A stretch of DNA of 64,000 nucleotides from Coprinopsis marcescibilis. Taxonomy: Eukaryota > Basidiomycota > Agaricomycetes > Agaricales > Psathyrellaceae. The notes below the pieces were generated by a model. That model saw nothing but the letters and a program-made list of their open reading frames with translations, made no database searches and had not been told where the DNA came from. A program made the translations under genes and the position numbers. Location: assembly GCA_004369085.1 (NCBI GenBank), contig ML210198.1, positions 1-64,000 of the forward strand. The letters run 5' to 3'. Shown one piece after another: positions 1 through 11,895 of the stretch. Position 1 is the first letter of the stretch; the number at the start of each line of letters is the position of its first letter.

Positions 1-22
1 GTGGACGTGGACGTGGACGTGG
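1..22. repeat. Hexanucleotide repeat at window edge
   Basis: The unit GGACGT is repeated about three and a half times at the very start of the window, reading Val-Asp-Val-Asp in frame 1. It may continue to the left of the window. Confidence 0.6.
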
Positions 23-1577
23 GCAGTGGAGAGCAGAAGCTGGGAAGGGCATAATGATCGATCTATCGTGCGCGTCGCGATCGAGGAGCGCCAGATTGGA
101 TGTACTTAGCCGAGTTGGTACGACGCGATCCGGCGCGTCTGAGGCACAATGTCCCTCTCACGGGTGACGAGTTGGTGCATGCGAGTGCGTGTATTTGATA
201 TTGGCGGGCTGCTGAGGCGGGATGGGGGCATTCTGCGCTGGGTGGTGTGGTGGACTAGATCTAGACTGCTTTGCCGTGGGGATACAGGACAGCTTGCAAT
301 AATATGCTCTAGGCATTTGGTGCTTATACCCACCGGAGTTTGGACCTTTGGACACTGCACGCGATCGTTGGAGGATATGTAGTTGCGCTGGAGATGTTTG
401 GATGTCAAGTCACCGGGTAAGTAAACGATGTTGTGAGTAATTCTTGAAGCTTGAAGTGCGGTAACTTTTGGAGTGAAATTTTGTGAAACGTGTGGGCTTG
501 GGTGGTGGATTAGATGCTTGTAAGTACATATTATCTGACATCTGCTATCTTTTATCTTTACTACCTGTCACACGGTGCTAGGTGCCAGAACTAGAACTTG
601 GTGCTGTGTGGAACGAGTTTTCGCTGGGAGAGTGCCTGTGGGTATGCTTCGATATAGTCCGGGAAGGCCCAGCCTAGAGCCCAAGGGAAATTCAATGATG
701 GTGAATTGAGTTTTACTACGTGCGATTAATTACTAGAGCTTACTTACTATGTACTGGTGCAATGCATCGTTTGGCGGACGTAATACCTGACCCGAGGCCT
801 GAACCGTCGCGCCTCTGGCCTTTTTACCCGCCTGTGCTTAGGGCGACCGAGTCCCCACCGTCGACATCTCGCCACGCCCTCCAGCCAATCGTTCAGAATG
901 GCATGATGTATATATGCAGTCGGGCATTGACGAACTTACTACCAGAGGGCAAGTTCAAATCGAGGCGTTGGTACGACGCGATCCATACTGTTAATCATGA
1001 ACAGTATAAATACTACTAGCACAGCCAGGCGAAACCATAGCCAAAACAGAGCACAAAACGAGGACCCAGACGTGCCTCAGAGTCGGTTGGCCGAGTTTGA
1101 CCTTCGAATCCAGGTATCTCGCGTAAGACGATAGCTGTCATTCCGTGCTACCGCGTAGAGGGTGCGAGTAAAGACGCCTTGGGCTCGGTGAGGCTTGGCT
1201 TGAGAAATGGTGCGAAGCGACGCGCGAAGGGGTGCTTATAGTACTTTCTTGCCTTGAAGAAGAAGAAGTGTATGTGTGTGTACGTTCAGATTAAGCCGGT
1301 GGGTCGGGGTTCAGCTTTGGGAACAACCAATTTCGGATGGATGGATGTAAGTACAGGCGGAGTAAGTAGTATTAACCCTGCCTTGGTTGCCCGGCGTTGG
1401 GGTAGGCTGGCTGCATGGACGGACTAGACGGTGTAATCTGACTCAGACTGTTTAACGCTAGCGCCAGCCCCTGGCGGGTAAATCAACGCTAACCGCCGTG
1501 TGCACCAACTTTATGTAATGGATTATTGAGCGCTGAGCGGCGGATGTGAAATCCCGTGCTGTGCGTATAGCATTATT

Positions 1578-1645
1578 CACTATGAATACGATAAACACTA
1601 CGAATACTAGTACTATGAATACTATGAATACCAATATGAACACCG
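1578..1645. repeat. Degenerate short tandem repeat (ACTATGAATA-like)
   Basis: Units resembling ACTATGAATA and AATACTA recur here with single-base changes (…CTATGAATACGATAA…, …ACTATGAATACTATG…). No reading frame is preserved, so this looks like a non-coding minisatellite. Confidence 0.6.
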
Positions 1646-3234
1646 AACTAACCTCTATACCGAGTCCGCTTGCCGAGCGCAGTTGCTTATCAGCTATCAA
1701 GTCGGCGAGCTATCAGCCTCCCAGCGTTGGAATCGGCGTTCCATCTCGTCAAGCAGCAAGCAACTTATAGATGATGCAAATTTTATGAAACAGCATCCCC
1801 GGCGGCGCTTGCGCACGCCATATCATGACGACCAGCCAGGGACGGACCCGACGGAATGGCCCGGCAGATGTCGAGCGAGAGGGTGAATGAAAATTTCTAT
1901 TGTGTTCTGCCTGCTGGTGGCGGCCCAAGCCCATCCCAGGAAGGGGTGGACGACCCGAGGCTCCTGGAGATTCAGATGGGCATCGACGTTTTACGCAACA
2001 ACGTCTTACACCTGCGTGACGGCTGAAGATTGTTGCCTCAGGCTCGAGTCGGACAAGGATCGGACGGCTGTTTCAGGTTTGTACCAAGGAGATTAGGCGC
2101 TGGTATGGCGTTGTACTGTCCTGTAGGAAGGGAAGGAGGGTGGTGCAGATCTTGTGGGGACCCTGAGTAGCGATCATGCTTTCCATGGAATCGAAAACCA
2201 TAGGCAGTGGTTTGTCTATTAGACCTTGAACCTGAGGTCGGAGAGAACCAGTGGTTACGTATTGATTCCATCGTGTGCATGTGTCGACATGATAAAGAGG
2301 AGCTGCATGTACTATTTGAGCAGGGGCGACCACGAGGAGTGGTGCTCACGCCTCTGTCGTCGCTTTCCAGCTGATAAACGGAGATCCGGCTGGGATAGGC
2401 CAGCAGGGGTTCTTTCTCTGATGTTAACAACAGAACAGCGGGCCGCTGGGAAAGAGAATCTTCCATCATGTTATCTTGTTGACTGATATGTAACTAGATA
2501 GGAAACAACGTACTTTGAAAAGTAGCTAAATCTGGTGGATGGGCACCCAGGATAAGGCGGCTTGGGGGCAAAGCTGCACCCACGGCCGTCAGAATAGGCG
2601 GAGATGTTGCGGGTCACGCGTAGAGCCAACTATCTGCCCCTAGCTGTTGCCTTCGCGCTATCTCTGTCAAACACAGCTACGAGGGCTGTAATACGCATCC
2701 AAATACTTTTTACGAGGGGGAAGGGACAAGGGACTAAGAGCAAATTGGCGCTGTACAGCCTTGGCTTCGGTAACGGAATTTGATGGGCATGATCTCAGCA
2801 TATCATGTGACTATGCTGTAAATAGGGTGTCGAGAATCGCCTGTGCCTGGAAAGAGGACACTCTAAGCACAATTTGGATGGCCTGAACTGACAAGGCTTT
2901 TACCACAGCTCCCGTTATCCTGATACCCTGGCCATCGTCCTTCCTCCCCGCCATTGTCCCCCTCCCTCACGCATACCGCCAACCCCAACAAAAAGTCCCA
3001 AGGCGTGAGAGTCGGTCGAATTCCCTATCTCCAAGCGACCATTGCGTCCATCGTGAGTTCCTGCGTCCCGGCGGTGCCCTGTTGCCCTAACCGACTCTCT
3101 TTTTAGCTCTTGCGCTTCCCCCGCTTTTTCTCTGACAAGTTGTTGCACTGCCCGGCAGATAATCTTGGGTACCGCTGGAGTTTTCTGGTGTTGCTGCTCG
3201 GCCGGTGGGCGTCATTAAGGAGGGCAGGAATGAG

Positions 3235-6200
3235 ATGTCGGATTCGGACTACACCTTGAGAGAAGAAAGCGACGAGGTGCTGGAGATCGACCTGCGCGGC
3301 GCTGCTAAATCTCTAGGCAAGTCTTTTGCGCCCTGTCTGCCCGCAGCTCTGACCTTGAGCGTTCTGCTGCAGAGGATGGCTCCCCGGCCGACTCGCGGTC
3401 GTTCACGACCACAATCTCAGGAGATAAGAGCGATGTCTACAACTATTTCGATCCCAACTATGATTCCGACATCGATGGCCTCGGTGCGTGCCTTGCGCCT
3501 GCGTTGGGGGTGATTGAGAGCTAATGCGGTGAACAGAGGATGATTCGCCGTACCCTGAGGTCAGGTCGGCTGTAGCGAACACAGACGACCCCGACATGCC
3601 AGCCTCGACGCTCCGAGCCTGGATATTGGGCATCCTATGGGCAATCCTCATCCCGGGAATGAACCAATTCTTCTACTTCCGCTATCCGTCGGTCATCATA
3701 GGCGGGGCAAGTAATCTGCTATCTTTGGGCGATGTGATCGACTAACGTGGTCGAACTCTTATTTAGCTCGTCGCGCAACTTCTCGTCTTCCCTGTGGGTC
3801 GTGCTTGGGTTCGCATCCTGCCATGCGTCAAGATCTTTGGGCATGAGCTCAATCCCGGCCCATTTACCATCAAAGAACATGTTGGAGCCTTTTTTGTGCT
3901 GCCCGACCCGTTTCTCAACCGACCTGTTCTAGGTTCTTGTCACTATCATGGCCACCGTCGGGGCACAGTCCGCCTACGCAACAGATGTCATCTCGGTCCA
4001 AAGGGTGTACTATAACGAGGAGTGGAGCTTCATCTGTGAGTTTCGGCGAATTCTCGTAGTTTTTGCCTAATGCGACCTCTTCGCCAGACAAATGGATGCT
4101 CGTCATGTCTACCCAACTAATTGGGTTCTCAATGGGCGGAATCGTCCGCAGGTTCCTCGTTGCGCCGCCGTCTATGAGTATGTCTGTCTCTGTGATGCTT
4201 ATCTCGGGATACCTGTTGATGGTGAAAAAGTCTGGCCGAACACTCTTGTTTCGTGTGCGCTCTTCAACACATTACATTCGCACCAGTATGCTGGTATCGG
4301 ATTTCGGGACGGCATGAGTCGAGAACGCTTCTTCACCTACGTGTTCTTGGCTGCTGGCCTTTGGTGTACGTCCCCCCTTTTTGATTGGTTGCTGAGAATG
4401 TCCGACGAACAATCCGCAGGCATCGTTCCTGGGTACCTCTTCCGCGCTTTGAGGTACGGTCTATGTTCCCGTCCATCCTTAGCCGGAGCTGATAATGATC
4501 TAATTGCCGCAGTGTTTTCACCTGGGTAAGCTGCGGTGCTAAACTGTATCGACGATGGTCACCTGAACTTTTGGTTAGGTTTGCTGGATAGCCCCGAATC
4601 ATGTCGTACGTCAATTTTCTCATTTGCGCCGGTGTGTTGGCTGATGAACCTCGCCGAAATAGAAAATCAATCAGCTGTTTGGGTATGTAGCTGTGGGCTG
4701 GTTAAAGGTGTGGTGGTCTGACCAAAGGGCTTGTGCAGGTACCATAGTGGCCTTGGATTCTCGATAGTGACGTTTGACTGGAGTCAAATTGCGTATATCG
4801 GAAGCCCGTAAGTGTATGCGATCGACACAGCCTTGCCATAACTGACGAGTATCCTTCATTTCTTTGAACCGAACAGGCTCGCAACACCTTGTAAGCTGGA
4901 CGCTAAATGACGTGGTATGGATCATTGATTGTTCTTAGGGTGGGCGGAAGCGAACGTGATGATTGGGTTCTTCTTGTTTTACTGTGAGTTTCCGCACACC
5001 TTTCGTTGTACATTCAATGTGCTGACCTTTTTGGCGTGCACAGGGATCTTGACACCTATCCTATACGTCAGTGTTTTGTTCCCAATATTCTCCGCGACGT
5101 CGTTTTCCTGAAGGGGTTCTTCCAGTACGCAAATGTGTGGCATAGTGAATTCCTCCCGTGAGTTATCGTTTTGTGGATGATTTCAGCGGAGCCGCTAACA
5201 CACGTTGTAGAATATCGTCGATACATGCCTTTGACAATAGGGGGGAACGATACAACCACACCCGGATCATCAATTCGGATGGCACCTTGAACATTGATGC
5301 CTACAATGACTATAGCCCACTCTACCTCTCGTACGTCTTGTTCCTTCCTCCAGGGCGTTTGGCGATTGACAGGGATTGGGTAGTACGACGTTTGTCATGT
5401 CATATGGCCTATCATTTCTCTCTATCACTGGTACGTGCCTGACCCGCTTTGCCACCACCTCTTTGATCCATGCTTATCTTTCATTCTGTCTCTAGCCACT
5501 ATCACCCATGGTTCGTCGCACGACTTGTTCCTCGTTATGAAGCCGGGGATTGACTGTTGCGTGCAGCTGTAATCTATTTCTGGAAGCCCATCCGGTTGCA
5601 GATGCGCCGCTCGCTGCGGGAGCAACCTGATGTGCATGCTAGGCTCATGTCCCATTATCCGCAAGGTACGATCAGCGATCCTTTAGCTTGTTCGGTTGGT
5701 TTTGGGTGATTGCTGACCGTTGTTTGTTGATTGGGTGTGAACAGTGCCCGGGTGGTACTATGCATGTATTTTTGGTATGTGGTTGTTCGGTTTTTGGAAA
5801 GAGGTGCTAATTGTTGTGTAGCTATAACGTTTACTTTTGCCTGTGTCTGTACGCAAGTGTGGCCTACCGGGATGCCGATCTGGGCTCTTATCATTGCTCT
5901 CCTGATATGTATGTCGTTTTTGGCTTGGGTTTCTCTTTTCGCTGACGATGTTCTAGCACTCATCTATGTTATACCCATCGGAATGATTCAAGCAATTACT
6001 AATCGACAAGTTGGACTCAAGTGCGTGTCCCTTCACCTTCACATACGTGCTTCACTGACAAGCGACGTCTCATGTAACAGCGTAATCACGGAGCTCATCG
6101 TTGGCTATCTTCTCCCGGGTATGTTATTTTTGGGATTCCATTTGGGCTCCGGAGCTTGGAAACTGACGACCTTTTTTGCTCTGGTTAGGCCGACCAAACG

Positions 6201-7629
6201 CCATGATGATGTCAGTAGTTTTGTCACTCGACAGTGGCCCCTCAAGAAGACTGATGCTTCTGTATGGATAGATTCAAAACATACGGCTACATAACAATGG
6301 GACAAGGTGGGTTGTTCGCATCGGTACCCTGCGAGATGATGAACTGACGAATGTTTTTTTAGCTATGCAATTCACGGCGGACTTCAAGCTCGGACAGTAT
6401 GTGGTGTTTTTGTGCTTCGTCTCCGGTTTCAGTTGCTGAGACGGTTACTCTGTGTCCTTCCAGTTACATGAAGGTACCCCCGAGACCGATGTTTTGGTGC
6501 CAGGTTGTTGCCACGATCATTGCGGGTACCGTTCAGCTGGGCGTACAGGCTTGGTATGAATTCACGGCGTTGATTCTTGGCGTGTTTTATGTGCTGATGT
6601 TGATTTTGTGTGTTAGGATGTTCCATAACATACCGTAAATGGGTTTTACTGTTCTTTCTTTGCCGGCGACTCACATTATCGTGTTTGATGTTTTAGAGGA
6701 ATCTGTAGGGCGGACCAGAAAGACAAGTGGGTAGCGGTTCTCTCTTTATCAGGAGGTATATACTTACCTGGTTGTTCTTAGCTTTGTGTGCGCCTCGACG
6801 AATGTTTTCGGCACCGCCTCTGTTATTGTACGTTTGATTCGGTGATCCTTTTAGCGGACCTCGTGTGTTGACTGTATTCATCAGTGGGGTCTTATTGGAC
6901 CTGCGATGCATTTCTCAAAGGGACAGGTTTACTATGGTTAGTGACCGTTTGTGAGCGTGTTGGTGGGGAAAGCTGATCGTCGTTTGTAGCGATCACGTTC
7001 TTCTTTGCTATTGGTGCTGGGTGTCCTATTCTGCTATGGTTGATTGCGAAGCGGTTCCCTAGGAGTGCATTGAATTATCTCAAGTGCGCTCTTTCTCTTG
7101 CGTCGGATAGTGTCTGTGTTAATTCTCTTGTCAGTTTCCCTTTGATCTTTGCTGGGGTAGGGAATATTCCCCCGGCGACTGCGGTCAATTTTGTGCCCTG
7201 GGCGATTGTGGGGTTCGTGTTTCAATATATTGTGCGAAGAAAACACTTTTCGTGGTGGACAAAATACAACTGTGAGTTTTAATTTTGTAGGGTTGTGAGG
7301 GGTTTTTGATTTTGTGGTTGTTAGATGTGTTATCGGCTGCCCTCGATGCTGGCACGGCTATTGGGCTAATACTAATATACTTCTGGTTGGTATCTTCTTG
7401 TGTTGCTCGATGTCTAGGTCTCTGATCGTTGTTGGTGTAGCCTTCAATACCCGTTAGGCGGAGGTATCGGAAGGAATACAGTTCAGACTTGGTATGTGCT
7501 TTCTCGAACTGAATGTAATTCTCGCTGACGCGTAACAGGTGGGGCAATCGCGTGTACAAAGAAACTATGGACTGGAAAAGCGCTCCCCTGAGGCCTCTAT
7601 CGCACGGAGAGACCTTTGGGCAAGTCTGA
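3235..7629 (+). CDS. OPT family oligopeptide transporter
   Basis: Proton-coupled import of small peptides (or peptide-like metal chelates or glutathione) across the plasma membrane is the family role. Spliced in pieces, the translation follows a fungal OPT protein throughout: an acidic cytosolic N-terminus, then the family block ELNPGPFTIKEH at about 3855, VGAQSAYATD at 3960, STQLIGFSMGGI at 4110, VIPIGMIQAITN at 5970, PRPMFWCQVVA at 6490 and HFSWWTKYNY at 7245. Many hydrophobic segments are present. More than 15 introns of roughly 50-60 nt interrupt it. ATG 3235 is chosen because the acidic reading frame starts there; the first exon boundary (about 3310-3345) is unresolved because the only candidate introns are 26-30 nt. 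One intron at about 3709 appears to be GC-AG. The TGA at 7627 follows a typical OPT C-terminus (HGETFG). No disruption was seen. Substrate cannot be told from sequence. Confidence 0.9.
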
Positions 7630-8220
7630 TTTCTCTCGCTTCTTTCGATTGATTGTGGGATGTTGACTGTTGTGGTTTGGTAGGTTTTTCTAGACCTCTC
7701 GCATGGTAGTTGGACGGAATGTATAGATATATAACTAATAATCTGTTGTATTTGTAGTGTACCTAATGCCACGACTCGAGACGGAGTGAGTGAGTGAGTG
7801 AGTGAGGCTGTCCAGTCGTAGATGTCGATGACGCTGGCTGACTTGCCTGGATGAGTCAGAGTCGGACGTGTCAACAGGTGTCAATAAAAGGTGGGAGACA
7901 GTCGAATCAATGGTCCACATTCTCCTTCACTTGCACGCACCACTACTATCCGCTATACCATCTACCACTGCCGATATCATGGTCTACTAAACCCATGTGC
8001 TGTCTAAAGTAGTTTCTTACCCGCAACATTCACAAGACTGCAACAATGAAACCCCGAATACCTGTGTAATTTATACGACAGCGACTCGCGCACTAGACAA
8101 AGGACAAAGGACAAAAGTCGCCTACCAGTCTTCTGTTCCAGACATCCGACAACCAATCGGCGACCTACCATTACCATTTTGATTAAAGGGGCGTGCACAG
8201 GCTAGGATCCGAATTCAACG
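7630..8220. other. Intergenic, no gene seen
   Basis: About 590 bases between the transporter stop and the next start. A GAGT microsatellite (about seven GAGT/GAGTGA units, 7785-7806) is the only structure seen; the short open frames on both strands have no protein-like features. Confidence 0.6.
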
Positions 8221-9510
8221 ATGTTTGGGGAAAGCGAGAGCGAGAGCCCGAGGGTTCCAAGTCCCTGGGACAACATCATATCCCACTCGCCTTCACCCGC
8301 TCCACCCAGCCACGGGCGGACGCCGAGTCCGCTAGCGAGCGAGCTAGCAGCGATACCGCGGCTAGTGCCCGAATCTGACGACGGCAACGTCGAGTACAAG
8401 CTGCAGCTGCTGGACCCGTCGCCGGGTCGGTTCGCGCGGCTTGTTACGCAGCTCAAGTGGCGGCTGCTGGAAGGGGGCGGCCAGGCGTACTATGAGCTTG
8501 GTGTGGCTGACGGCGGGGATCTGGTGGGCCTGCCGAGGGAGGATCTGGAGAGGAGTTTGGAGACGCTGGAGATGATGGCGGGCGAGATTGGGGCGAGTGT
8601 GATTGTGGTGAAGGAGGTTGAGGTTCCGGTTGCGTTGGCGAGGTTGGCGAAGAGGAGTGGGGATGCGGGTGGGGTTGGGAAGAGGGGGGCTGTGGTTGGT
8701 GGTGAGGAAGAGGAGGGAGAAGGGAATTGTTCGAGTTGGTCGGGGCTGAGCTCGTTGTCGAATTCGGATGTGGATTTGTCGGAGGGGGATGAGGGGGATG
8801 CTATCTCGGGTGTGAATGGGCGTGCGGAGAAACCGGCGCTTGATTCTGGTGCGATGTTCTCGATGGATGGAGAGGATTCGGGGATTTATTTGGAGATTGC
8901 GTCTGTGTTCAAACCGAGGCCGGTGAGAACCAAAAGCAGCTTTGAGAACCATGTGTTTGTTGGGGGAAAGAATAAGCGGGGATATAAGAAGCAGAAGAAT
9001 GTACTGCCGCAGGACTCGGGTGCTGAGAAGCAGACAAAGGCTGAAGTGAAGAGACAGGCAAGAGATAAGAAGCGGGAGGAGAAGAGGAAGAACTTGGTGG
9101 CGTTGGCTGCACAGTCGGTGGGGGAGCCTGCTATCAAGACCGCCGTCTCTACTATGGAAGCGCTGCAGATAACGACTGACGAGCCTGCGTCTTTCAATAC
9201 CGTCGTCGAAATCGCTGTTTTCCAACCAATACCGTCGATATCGGTTAGCCTCGAGGAAGGCGAGGATGAGGACGATGATGATGTCTTTCCACTTACAGCC
9301 AAACGCACATCTTACTCGACCTTTCCCTCGACTGGGTTGACGGAATCTCACTTGGACGTTGACCCTGTCGCTGTCAAGCTCGCTGGTGCAATGCGTTCCA
9401 CCTCTTCTGAGGACGATGAAAAGCCACGGCTGATTGTCGAAGCTTTGGTCGTGAGGAAGATGTCTCTTGACGAGGCGTTCCTTGACTTTGGTGGGTTTGG
9501 AATTATATGA
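8221..9510 (+). CDS. Stand-alone GTPBP1/2-type N-terminal domain protein
   Basis: Single-exon gene of 429 residues. Residues about 58-140 (YKLQLLDPSPGRFARLVTQL, then LKWRLLEGGGQAYYELGV, LVGLP and a segment GEIGASVIVVKEVEV) resemble the N-terminal region found before the GTPase in GTPBP1/GTPBP2 translational GTPases. However, no GTP-binding G1 (GxxxxGK[ST]) motif follows: the rest is acidic and low-complexity, then a conserved-looking IASVFKPRPVR segment (about residue 225-235) and a lysine-rich stretch with RQARDKKREEKRK. It may be a ribosome- or RNA-associated regulator, but that is inference. The long open frame on the opposite strand at 8362-9351 is a composition shadow. Start at 8221 is the first ATG and gives an uninterrupted frame. 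Confidence 0.7.
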   Translation: MFGESESESPRVPSPWDNIISHSPSPAPPSHGRTPSPLASELAAIPRLVPESDDGNVEYKLQLLDPSPGRFARLVTQLKWRLLEGGGQAYYELGVADGGDLVGLPREDLERSLETLEMMAGEIGASVIVVKEVEVPVALARLAKRSGDAGGVGKRGAVVGGEEEEGEGNCSSWSGLSSLSNSDVDLSEGDEGDAISGVNGRAEKPALDSGAMFSMDGEDSGIYLEIASVFKPRPVRTKSSFENHVFVGGKNKRGYKKQKNVLPQDSGAEKQTKAEVKRQARDKKREEKRKNLVALAAQSVGEPAIKTAVSTMEALQITTDEPASFNTVVEIAVFQPIPSISVSLEEGEDEDDDDVFPLTAKRTSYSTFPSTGLTESHLDVDPVAVKLAGAMRSTSSEDDEKPRLIVEALVVRKMSLDEAFLDFGGFGII

Positions 9511-9741
9511 GGTTTATTTTGTATTGTTACAGTTCATGTATTGCTTTCTGTCGTTGTATTTGTATCGCGTGTATTGGTTACTTATAGATATGTGTTCAGT
9601 CTTCCAATCTCCCATTTTCAGGATGCTGATTGGCCAACTAAGTCCCGCGCACAGACCATCTTGGCAACGAGTCCGGACTTGTTCTGACTCTGATCTGAAT
9701 CTTGAACATCGACGGTCATCTTTTGACATCTTTACCTTTTT

Positions 9742-11475
9742 ATACTAGTACTCCTCCATCGGCGTTTCTCATTCTTCCAGACGAAATCATACTCAAAATC
9801 GCTCAAAATCTGGAATGGGGCGACGTACTGAGGCTGCGAAAGGTGATTTGGAAGGATAATGATACATGTTGTTTTGATTAGCGCGTACTGACATTTGGCA
9901 GTGTACCAGAAGGTTGCACTCTCTGTCAGAGGATCGTTCGGTCTGGCTGGCGATATTCCAGAGATACAGACGCACAGTTTTCCCTCGCCCATTTCTTCTA
10001 CTGAAGCAGCTGGAAGCATGTACATCCAAGGACCTCGAGTTCGTCGTTATCGGATGGTGGAAAGGTCCTCGCCATCCCTCCAAGGAACCGCTTCAACCAC
10101 ATATTTTGGAGATCTCGACCCCAGACGGGGAATACCCGCATCAGACGCGTTCACATCATACGGGCTCACAAGCACTCCCTGGTGGCCGTTTCTTCACGTT
10201 CACCACGGACCATAATGCCAGTGCTGTCTGGTACCACGATTCGCAAAACATCGGCAAGCCGCCGGAGCTGCTCATTCCATCGAATTTCCAGGGGTCTCAT
10301 AGACATGGGCCAATAACATTGACGGTTGACACCATCTTGGGATCGCACGACACCAACCACCCCAACGCAATCGGGCTCACGAACGACGTATTGTTTCCCG
10401 ATGGATTCAACGTTCTGGTGGGGCGATACTCTGACAATCAAGGGGCACGGTACCCAGTCTTTGAAGTGTGGCGCCTAACCGCGAAAGTTGTTGACTACGA
10501 AATAGTTGGGTACAAGAGCCACCCATTGGCGTCGATGACGGAACAAGCTGGGCTCAATATAAGGTGGTTCTCGCTGTGTGGGGAGCATCTGGCCTATACG
10601 TCCGACCAGCTCCGTTACACCGTCGTTGTGGACTGGCAATCCCCTACGACGAAATCACAGACTACCGACTTTAATCGTGTTTACATCCCACGTTCCCCGT
10701 ATGTGAGTCCTCAAACCCAGTCCATCATCCTCCTTTCCGAATAGTATGCTCGTGCTTACTATTCATGTCGACTTTCAAGAAATTCTACCTACTTCCAGGA
10801 GGTAGGATTGTATGCGTGGAAGGCAAAACGGTGTCGGTCTGGAATTGGGAGAGGGATTGTCCGCGCTCGAACCTCGACCTTTTCGAATACGCGGCGGATG
10901 TCAATGCATCCAGCGAGGGGCAGGAGCTCGAAGAGGCAACACCTGAATGGGAGGAATCGCTTGGAGTCCTGAACATGAATGATCCATGCACAGGTCCTTT
11001 TTTCATCCATGATAGTGCCCGACTTGTCATCCGTACAGGGAAGATACAAATACTTGGCCTCGTCGTTCCGGACAACACACTAAACGTCAGCTCCTCATCC
11101 GACTTGTCGTCGTCGTCACCACTGCGACCTCCAATGTTAGTGGTCCTAGCCGACGCGTCTGAGATCGACATTGATTTTTTCAAAGCGGGTCAAGTAGAAC
11201 CTCGTTGGTCGTTGGCTGGGTATAAAAGGGCACTCGTTTCGGGTGTTATTCGTGGAGAAATTAGCAGGCGGTTGGCATTGGTCACATATTGTTGGCCGGG
11301 TGATCCAGTAGAACGTGGTGGTACGCTGACGAGTTCCGGTGCTGCTGGACCGCCACTCGATAGTGCACAGATCCGCAAATATTATATGGTCTCACTGTCT
11401 ACGGCTGTCTTCCTTGAACTGGAGAACAGAATCGTTGGACTGAGCTGCGGCATATACACCTTTATCGAATTTTGA
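9742..11475 (+). CDS. F-box protein
   Basis: Likely substrate adaptor of an SCF ubiquitin ligase. The first recognisable exon reads LPDEIILKIAQNLEWGDVL, then after an intron at 9843-9901 continues CTRRLHSLSEDRSVWLAIF, which together form a typical fungal F-box of about 45 residues. The remaining ~460 residues look like an irregular beta-propeller (repeated short hydrophobic strands, e.g. GGRIVCVEGKTVSVWNW) as in many basidiomycete F-box proteins. A second intron lies at 10703-10779 and both junctions keep frame. The true start is not resolved: the frame is closed by TGA at about 9681 with no ATG before the F-box, so a short 5' exon must exist upstream; the coordinate given is only where the frame is clearly coding. 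Stop is the TGA at 11473. Confidence 0.75.
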
Positions 11476-11895
11476 CGCCCCTTTTCAACACTTTTGTGAA
11501 TTCGCCTCGGCTACCTATAACATCTACTTTGTATCTACTAGACCTGGTCAGCTTGTGATCACTACAGTTCAAACACGGTGCGCACTGCGAACTTTGAGGA
11601 CCGAGCCTCCACCAGCAGCCACTGCAGTCACCGTCAGGATGTGTCGGGAGTCGGGGCTCGGTGATTAAATCTGACGCGTCCCGTCACATGATCAGCAGCC
11701 TGTTACGCTCAGCTCGCAGGCGATGATATTGGCGCTTGCGTCTTGACTCGAACTCGATTCGGTTCAAGTTTTGTTCTCTCGGTCAGCCAACTTCTTGAAA
11801 CTATATACCGCGTAGCTCTAAGCACTCAATCCACCTTGTGACATATACAACCCTGCGTTTGTTGTTTTGCTCGGGAATCCAGGACGATCAGGGTG
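11476..11895. other. Intergenic, probable promoter of the SET gene
   Basis: 420 bases without a supported reading frame. A pyrimidine-rich stretch and a TATA-like TATATACC at about 11801 lie shortly before the methyltransferase start; no other structure was seen. Confidence 0.45.

Larger units (their letters stand above)
1..3234. other. Gene-poor stretch, no supported gene
   Basis: No reading frame here has a recognisable domain, credible splice sites and a sensible length together. The first 54 bases read in frame 1 as a short acidic tail ending in TAA at 52-54, which could be the end of a gene outside the window, but nothing confirms it. A 56-codon frame from about 1856 on the + strand looks mildly protein-like but has no recognisable relatives. 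The region carries simple repeats at 1-22 and about 1580-1640, and an 18-base direct repeat at about 114 and 967. The last few hundred bases are presumably the promoter of the downstream transporter. Confidence 0.5.

Noticed and set aside
1856..2024. 56-codon + frame (MARQMSSERVNENFY…)
   Set aside because: It looks mildly protein-like but is short, has no clear continuation, and no recognised relatives.
2038..2469. Overlapping minus-strand frames of 143 and 86 codons
   Set aside because: Neither shows a domain, and they compete for the same DNA.
8362..9351. 329-codon open frame on the minus strand
   Set aside because: It lies wholly inside the GTPBP-like gene; its Arg/Leu-rich composition is the reverse of GC-rich codons, and it has no domain.
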